From assembly GCA_023376005.1 (NCBI GenBank), contig CM042179.1, positions 22,425,906 through 22,489,905 of the forward strand: a DNA stretch of 64,000 nucleotides, written 5' to 3'. Positions 58,255 through 64,000 of the stretch are shown in pieces (the stretch's first letter is position 1; every line of letters starts with the position of its first letter). This DNA comes from Doryteuthis pealeii (lineage: Eukaryota > Mollusca > Cephalopoda > Myopsida > Loliginidae). The notes under the pieces are model-generated. The model saw only the letters and a program-made list of their open reading frames with translations, did no database searches and had not been told where the DNA came from. A program made the translations under genes and the position numbers.

Positions 58255-58902
58255 TAATGATAGAAGGTCAGATTCTAGCTCAGGTAAATACCTTCAGATA
58301 CCTGGGCTTCACAGTTGCCATCAATAGACTCAATATCAACAATAGAATCAATGCAGAGCTTGATCTCCAAATTTCAAATGCTTCCAAAGTATTTAGTCAG
58401 CTGAAGAGGTGAGTCTGGTTCAACAGAGACATCTCCTTGAAAACTAAATGTGCAGTATACGCGCCATAGTTCTCTCACCCCTCCTATACGGTGCAGAAGC
58501 CTGAATGATATACAAAGCAGATGCCCATAGACTACATGCGTCACTTGTGCAGCATATTAAATGTCAGGTGGTGGCAACATGTTTCAAACAGGACCATCTT
58601 GAAGAGAACTGGACTCTCTGGCATGCACAAAATACTTGTCCAACAACTTGAGATGGGCTGGCCACTTAAACAGACTTGGGGATGACAGACTACCAAAGCA
58701 GATTCTGTACTCTCAACTGAGAGAGGGTCACGTAGAACCAGTAGACCAAAGCTCAGGTACAAAGACAACATCAAAAGAAACCTGAAGGACTTTAACATCT
58801 CCATAGGCAATTGGCAAGATGCAACCAGAGACCAATTAAATTGGAGGAAAATGATTCGCATGGTGTCATCATCGGATATGATGGACAGCAAGTCATAGTA
58901 GT
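58255..58902 (+). pseudogene. LINE ORF2 C-terminal relic of a second family
   Basis: Plus-strand pieces are FRYLGFTVAI, INAELDLQISNASKVF, VWFNRDISLKTKCAVY, RHLCSILNVRWWQHVSNRTIL, then RPKLRYKDNIKRNLKDF and WRKMIRM. The order matches the post-RT tail of a common invertebrate non-LTR family (YLGS...; RWQD...; RP..RYKD..K.DLK). Five or more stops or shifts are present. Head-to-head with the relic at 57660-58090. Confidence 0.75.
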
Positions 58903-59007
58903 ATTACCTTAAATTCATTTTCTTTGTCATCACTCACCAAATTTTTATTTGATTATATTTCCATTAATTCATATTTATTTCTATTTGTTTTCTATTTTTC
59001 ATCATTT

Positions 59008-59255
59008 ACCTCAGTTGATAGAGAATTTGGCTAGGAATCACAAGGTTCCTGATTCGATACCTGTCCTTGCCAACTCAGCGTATGAGTAGCACAGGGATAT
59101 GTGCTGTAAAGTGAGGAGCTGATGGTAAGTGTGGCGCTCCACCTCAGATACAAAAACAATCTCCTTGGTCTAGCGCTAGTGAAAAGGGGATAGACTCCCT
59201 CACTGGCTGGCTGATACCGACATTAGGCTGCGCCCCCAACAACTTTACTACTTAC
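59008..59255 (+). mobile_element. SINE-A, copy with damaged tRNA head
   Basis: It starts cctcagttgatagagaattt (A-box region). B-box-like cctgattcgatacctg follows. The body and tail match 49807-50060, ending caacaactttact. Confidence 0.85.
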
Positions 59256-59289
59256 TATTATAGATATATTTCATCCTATTCATTTAGAT

Positions 59290-59402
59290 TTTATTTATAT
59301 CTTAGCTCCCATTTATCTTTTTCTCTAAGCCCTTCATTAGAGTCCAAGGGATGCAGCCATACAGTTGCACTGACATGGAAGGATTTTTGCTTCATTATAA
59401 AA
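59290..59402 (-). pseudogene. LINE C-terminal fragment, inverted
   Basis: The minus-strand reading gives VQLYGCIPWTLMKGLEKKI, the same block as in the plus-strand fragment starting at 59852. It ends at the Helitron boundary. Confidence 0.7.
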
Positions 59403-59851
59403 CTAGAAGTGGCTACCCGACGTCGCCTGGGTTGAGGAGGAATTTTTAAAAAGTTAGCCTTGGAGATCCATTATTACTTATCGTGAGTCAGATCCTCGCT
59501 GACTGCCCCATAAAAATCCCCACGGAAATATATAACAATATAGCAAGAAATTTCCATTCAAGGATATACAATTTAAAAAAAAAAAAGATATGAATGATAC
59601 AATTAATTCAATCAATCAATATTATATTTAAAAAAAAAAAAAGAAAAAAAAAAGACATACAAAAAAGAAAAGAAACTTTTCAAATTTGAATTTTTATATA
59701 TCTGCCCAAATATAAATAAAATCTTCATTATTCTTGCTCAAAAACCAAGCCCTGGTGATATTTAATGTGTATATATATTTACTTTGTCGTTAATAGTTTT
59801 ATTTTCGAAGTTTCCTTCGGACATACATGCAGACAAACTGCCCTTTATAGA
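59403..59851 (-). mobile_element. Non-autonomous Helitron, copy 2
   Basis: On the minus strand it begins TCTATAAAGGGCAGTTTGTC at 59851. It ends with a GC-rich region (cccaggcgacgtcgggt), a short spacer and CTAG at 59403. The flanks are A and T, as in the 29399-30040 copy. It is 449 bp with no coding region. Its 5' 140 bp match, inverted, the sequence at 60870-61010. Confidence 0.85.
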
Positions 59852-60121
59852 TAAAGCAAAAATTATTCCAAACTGTAGCCATGTCAGTGCAACTGTATGG
59901 TTGTATCACTTGGACTATAATAAAACGCTTAGAGAAAAAGATAGATGGAAGCTACACAAGGATACTACATACTGTCTTGAAAGAATCTTGGAAGCAGCAC
60001 CCCACAAGAAAGCAACTGTTCGGCCACTTCCCACCAATCATACAAACTATCTGAGTAAGATGAAAAAGATATGTGGACATCTACACATGGACCCACTAGA
60101 GTAACCTGAAAAGCAAAAACC
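59852..60121 (+). pseudogene. LINE C-terminal fragment, plus strand
   Basis: It reads VQLYGCITWTIIKRLEKKI, HTVLKESWKQHPTRKQLFGH-type blocks across a frame change, then DIYTWT-like sequence up to the MITE. It continues after the MITE at 60356-60460 with KTYINQHW and DR-containing tail pieces. Confidence 0.7.
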
Positions 60122-60355
60122 GGATCATATTACCTTTAGGCACCCCTTTTTGATCTTGATTAAGAAAGGACATGTTTTTCATTTACACCGTCAATATCCG
60201 GTTGTTGGTTAGGGGTTAGGGTTAGGGGTTAGTTTTATAATGTTAAAAAAATCTAAAAATCGTCTGTTAAAACAACCGGATATTGACAGTGTAAATGAAA
60301 AACATGTCCTTTCTTAAACGAGATCAAAAATGAGTGCCTAAAGGTCATATAGTCC
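60122..60355. mobile_element. hAT-like MITE family 1, copy 3 (uninterrupted)
   Basis: It starts GGATCATATTACCTTTAGG and ends GGTCATATAGTCC, 234 bp. Flanks CAAAAACC (60114-60121) and CAAAACC (60356-60362) are an imperfect 8-bp duplication. The core is ggggttagggttaggggtta. It inserted in the LINE fragment. Confidence 0.88.
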
Positions 60356-60460
60356 CAAAACCTACATCAATCAGCACTGGTCGGATTCTGGATGATTTGC
60401 AGAGAAGCCCCCAGGGGTGATTACTGATAGAGACGGTGTCAGATTAAACGAATTCAATGT
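60356..60460 (+). pseudogene. LINE C-terminal fragment, continued beyond MITE
   Basis: KTYINQHWSDSG then pieces like REAPRG and a DRDG-type block continue the tail that stops at 60113. Confidence 0.55.
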
Positions 60461-60869
60461 TAGATTAAATGAGTAACTCCAACGATAGAAATCCGATGGG
60501 AACAATCTTTCATTCACTGATCCTCTTCACACGGCCTTGTCTATTTTTCTGTTAAAATAATTGTCCGTTAAAAGACACTGCGTCTTGTGAAAATTCCGAA
60601 CGCTTCTTCTGCACGAGGAACTCTCTTGAATCAATCAATCAACGCTCAGCTCGCTCGGATATAAGGGAAGCAACTCTGGTGGATTAACAATGGGTATCTA
60701 ATGCTGCCAGCATGACCTGATGATGATGATCTGTATTTTAAATTTTTCATAAAGTTTTATATATATATATTTATATTTTCATAATGTAAATTTCTGTATT
60801 TGTCATATTTATCTATATTTTATTTTTGTTTTCATCATATACATTTATATTTTATTTATATTTTCATTA
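60461..60869. other. Unassigned AT-rich sequence
   Basis: Nothing is recognised. Confidence 0.35.
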
Positions 60870-61202
60870 TCTATACATATATAAAGGGCAGTTGTGTGTA
60901 TATGTATGTCCAGAGGAAACTTTGAAAATAAAACAATTATAGACAAAGTAATTATATATACGCATTAAATATCACCAGGGCTTGGTTTTGAGCAAAAATA
61001 ATAGAGATTTGATTTATATTCATGAAGATAATTAAAAAATAAAATTTAAGTGATAACAGCATGGATTTTTTTTTCATTTAATATTTTAGATAGTAGACAT
61101 TAACATTTCTTTTCAGAGTAGCTGGATCAATGCAAGGTCTATTTTTTTTTTTTTTACTTTACTGTCGTAAGGAAGATTTCTTCTCTGGACTTTTGGATTA
61201 GA

Positions 61203-61260
<58 letters not shown>
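60870..61260 (+). mobile_element. Helitron 5' part, 3' end not found
   Basis: It starts A|TCTATACATATATAAAGGGCAG and matches, inverted, the 5' 140 bp of the Helitron at 59403-59851 (atatcaccagggcttggttt shared). It runs towards a (TA)n tract at 61204-61258. No CTAG-plus-hairpin terminus is clear. Confidence 0.6.
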
Positions 61261-61261
<1 letters not shown>

Positions 61262-61490
61262 GCATTTATTTCATCATATTTATTTCTGTTTAATCCATGA
61301 AAGGGTTAAGCAGGCTGAATGACACATGGCTTATCATTATACATAAGTAAATAAATCCAAGGTAATTTTATTTTGAATTTACCTCAACCATTTTCACTAC
61401 AAAAGATCATATATGTAAGCATCTGACTCAGGGGAAAATTTTTTTATTTTGTACTAGTATGTAGAAAACAGATTTTTCTGTTTTTTTTTC
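61261..61490. other. AT-rich spacer
   Basis: Nothing is recognised. Confidence 0.35.
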
Positions 61491-61608
61491 AATGCTCAGA
61501 CTTTTAGGAAAGCTTTATTACACTTTACTTGGACTACAATCTGACTGACGTTTTCGGAGTGCTACTTTTATATATCTCAGATTTCCAAGGGGGGGGGGTA
61601 ATCAAGGT

Positions 61609-61672
61609 GGATTCTCGCTGATTGGCTGGTACCGACATCAGGCTGCCCCGATGACTTTACTTTTTACTTATT
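61609..61672 (+). mobile_element. SINE-A 3' fragment
   Basis: gattggctggtaccgacatc and ccccgatgactttacttttt match the end of SINE-A. Confidence 0.75.
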
Positions 61673-61712
61673 AGTATAATACCATTAAACAATTTTATTA
61701 CTTATACCTTCA

Positions 61713-61855
61713 TTGGAGGCACATGGTCTAATGGTTAGAGTCATAGGAAATGGACTCGTCGACCCAAGTTCAATTCCTGGATGAAGCTGTTTGAATTTAA
61801 CATAGCGTTAAATACCTTGGGAAAGGTATGGATCCAATTGATCGACCTGTAGTAA
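61713..61855 (+). mobile_element. SINE-B head and part of body
   Basis: The tRNA-like head (catggtctaatggttagagt; B-box aagttcaattcctgg) is the best match to 30510-30600. The body stops after taccttgggaaaggtatgg. Confidence 0.8.
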
Positions 61856-62104
61856 AAACAGAACCAGTGCTAAGACTTTTAGGGAAAGCTTTATTACACT
61901 TTACTCTGACTATGATCTGACTGACGTTTTCAGACTGCTACTTTTATACATCTCAGATTTCCAAGGGGAGGTAATTAAGGTGGATTATTAGTACACAGAT
62001 AAAGTATAATGGTTTAAATTATTGATTCAGCATATTCTTTTGTTTCAGGTTTTGACCAATGTCCTGCAAACTAGTGTCAGTTAGACTCTATCAGTGAGAA
62101 AAGC

Positions 62105-62570
62105 AGCACCATGACACAATTCACTCCTCCAGTAATTTGGAAACGGCATGCTGTGCTGCTTGCTATTCATACCAGAAGCTCCAATACAAAGATTTCAGAG
62201 TGTTTGGGTGTCAATCTGTGGACAATGCAGAGGATTTCGAAAAGAGTTGGAAGAGTCCATTGACAATTACATACTTATGGAAACTTGGTAGCTTCACTCT
62301 GATTGTTCTTGTACATTATTAGTTATCTCCCTTGGACTGTCTCAGTTGAAGGAACTCTTTAGCAAAAAAGTTAAAAAGTTAGTTGACAACCAATGTCAAT
62401 AGGCAGTCTAATGGCAGTCACTCTAATGGTGGACGATCATCGTAGTGCATGAAGACATTTACTATTCCTCATACAAGATGAGAAAAGGCCATTTTTTAAA
62501 AATTAAAGGCTATAAATGACAAGAGGAAAACAGTGCTGCAAAGCTTTTCAACAAGCAAGTTTATTTGTTT
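62105..62570 (+). pseudogene. Tc1/mariner-type transposase N-terminal relic
   Basis: The plus-strand reading gives KRHAVLLAIHTRSSNTKISE followed by CLGVNLWTMQRISKRV, a helix-turn-helix like that at the start of IS630-Tc1-mariner transposases. After several shifts it gives VHEDIYYSSYKMRKGHFL and AAKLFNK, a typical linker segment. The catalytic DDE/D core was not found. The 61-codon ORF at 62137-62322 is in a different frame and is not the product. Confidence 0.6.
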
Positions 62571-62593
62571 ATTAATTTATTATTTATTATTAT

Positions 62594-62850
62594 TTGTATT
62601 ATTAGGACTATTGTCCTCATCTTCATTGTTATTTGTACAATGTTTTGGCTGATGTGTCCTCCGGCCTTCTTCAGGTATTTCTGGTTGGACTCGGGAACCT
62701 TCTTGTCATAATCGGGAGCCATCACGAAACTTTGAACCTAACCCTTTATTCAGTCCACAGGGGTAACAATGAAGATGAGGACAATAGTCCGAATAATTCA
62801 AATAATACTGATCATCAAGCCTCATCTCAAAAATTCAGAGAAATAATTTA
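62594..62850 (+). mobile_element. Palindromic MITE family C, copy
   Basis: attaggactattgtcctcat and gaggacaatagtccgaataa form the ends. The inner block gttttggctgatgtgtcctc corresponds to the 47635-47965 copy. The outer block cctcatctcaaaaattcaga follows. Confidence 0.8.
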
Positions 62851-62994
62851 TTATTTGTTTGTTTATCTTATTTTGATTTTGAATTATTCTATTTGTTTAT
62901 TTTATCATTGTATATGATTGATTTTTATTTGTTTATTATTTTTGGAAATATAATTCTGTCATATTTTGATTTTGATTTAATAAAAAAAATTAAG
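62851..62994. other. AT-rich spacer
   Basis: Nothing is recognised. Confidence 0.4.
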
Positions 62995-63241
62995 TAAAGT
63001 CATTGGGGTGGCCTAAAGTCAGTATCAGCCAATCAGTGAGGGAGTCTATCTCCTTTTCACTAGTGCTAGACCAAAGAAGATTGTTTTTGAATTTGAGATG
63101 GAGTGCCACACCTACCATAAGCTCCTTACTTTACCGGTCAGATCCCTATGTTACTCATACACTGAGTTGGCAAGGGCCGGTATTGAACTAGGAACCTTGT
63201 GGTTTCTAGCTGAACGCTCTACCGACTGAGCTAACCTGGCC
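62995..63241 (-). mobile_element. SINE-A, full copy with intact promoter boxes
   Basis: The minus-strand head has an A-box (ggttagctcagtcggtagag) and a B-box (ggttcctagttcaataccgg). It has the full body, and the tail ends at gactttactt. The final bases of the window (aagtaaagta) look like the start of another copy. Confidence 0.9.
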
Positions 63242-63359
63242 CCTAATATGCCTTTTATTTTCATTTTAATCATATATTTCGATTTTCTTTTATTCTTAAA
63301 AATATAATTCTGTTTTTTGTTTAATTCTAATCATATAATTCAATTTTATTTGAATAATA

Positions 63360-63898
63360 AGAGGGTTAGTCAAAAAGTAATGCCATTTTGTTTAGGACAG
63401 ATAAAATTACCAACACAGGAACATGTATCATGCATCAAAAAGCTGGTCCTCTTTGGATTACTTCTCTACATAGTCACCATTTCACTCAATAGCAATGTTC
63501 TACCTTTGAATGAGAGCATGTATCCCTACCCCTTAAAATTCTTTTGACTGTTCTTTGAGCCACTTCTTCACTACATATTTCACTTCTTCATCACTGGAAT
63601 AATGTTTGCCTTTCAAACTCTCTTTCATTCTGTTGACTGTTCTTTGAGCCACTTCTTCACTTATGTCACTTCTTCATCACTGGAATTGTTTGCCTCTAAA
63701 ACTCTCTTTCATTTGTTCTGTTGACTGTTCTTTGAGCCACTTCTTCACTACATATTTCACTTCTTCATCACTGGAATAATGTTTGCCTCTCAAACCTCTT
63801 TCATGGGATCAGCTTCATTTTGATGTATGATACACGTTTCTGTGTTGGTAATTATACCTGTCCTAAACAAAATGGCATTTCTTTCTGACTCACCCTTG
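63360..63898 (-). mobile_element. Internally deleted mariner element with long terminal repeats
   Basis: The ends are inverted for about 75 bp (gggttagtcaaaaagtaatg at left, the reverse complement of gactcaccctt-containing sequence at right), flanked by TA (63358-63359, 63899-63900). The minus-strand interior gives mariner transposase C-terminal pieces: SDEEVKYVVKKWLKEQS and then GIHALIQR and NGDYVEK. A segment of about 89 bp encoding the first piece is present three times in tandem (63544-63800). The catalytic DD34D core is absent. Confidence 0.8.
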
Positions 63899-64000
63899 TA
63901 TATTCTGTTTAATTTTCATTTTAATCTTATATTTCTGTTTTATCTTAATCAATCATATATTTTGATTTTATTTCTATTTTAATCAGAAATAAGTAAAGTA

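Larger units (their letters stand above)
61491..61985. repeat. Pair of about 115-bp direct repeats flanking SINE pieces
   Basis: 61491-61608 and 61868-61985 share cttttaggaaagctttatta, ctgactgacgttttc and ctcagatttccaagggg. Between them lie a SINE-A 3' fragment (61609-61672) and a SINE-B head. Confidence 0.8.

Overview
This is an AT-rich, repeat-dominated stretch of animal nuclear DNA. It has GT-AG splice sites, tRNA-headed SINEs, non-LTR and Ty3/Gypsy retroelement relics, mariner and hAT-like DNA transposons, small Helitrons, foldback elements and long CA/TA and purine satellites. Nothing is bacterial: there are no operons, rRNA genes or intact long ORFs. A mollusc, possibly a cephalopod, is my best guess; this is inference from the transposon mix and the (TTAGGG)n-like cores, not proof.

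The most important gene is on the minus strand at 15527-15871. It is one exon encoding the N-terminal region and first zinc finger of a nuclear receptor whose P-box (EACKA) is that of the estrogen-related receptor (ERR, NR3B). Splice signals at both ends are good, but the reading frame is broken by small deletions, mostly in or beside short homopolymers. Candidate promoters lie upstream in the direction of transcription at 24.5 kb (CCAAT cluster) and 26.6-27.1 kb (two perfect CRE sites and an NRF1-like site). Downstream at 12.2 kb a CRE and an ERR-type response element lie within 50 bp. A second possible host gene is a two-exon plus-strand fragment at 7908-8316.

Layout. 1-8019: a giant imperfect inverted repeat whose fold centre is followed by a G-rich, C-poor tract; it may be a long-read foldback artefact. 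8.1-15.2 kb: AT-rich sequence, a minisatellite and a decayed mariner carrying nested repeats. 15.5-16.1 kb: the ERR exon and an adjoining minisatellite. 17.8-20.5 kb: degenerate CA/TA satellite. 20.5-27.1 kb: AT-rich, gene-poor sequence with the two promoter-like islands. 27.7-32 kb: SINEs, an hAT-like foldback element and a Helitron. 32.1-33.5 kb: purine-only minisatellite. 34-37.8 kb: two MITEs with 8-bp target duplications (one holding a solo LTR) and a 5'-truncated LINE with a restriction-like endonuclease. 38.6-39.2 kb: a SINE-derived tandem array. 40.5-44.1 kb: a Ty3/Gypsy element with both LTRs but no integrase. 44.2-53.9 kb: LTR-like sequence, two isolated integrase relics and SINE clusters. 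54.2-55.6 kb: telomere-motif-cored inverted repeats. 57.6-64 kb: LINE tails, a Helitron between inverted LINE pieces, a transposase fragment and a mariner relic.

The mobile-element genes do not form a working system; nearly all are broken, and many are nested in one another.
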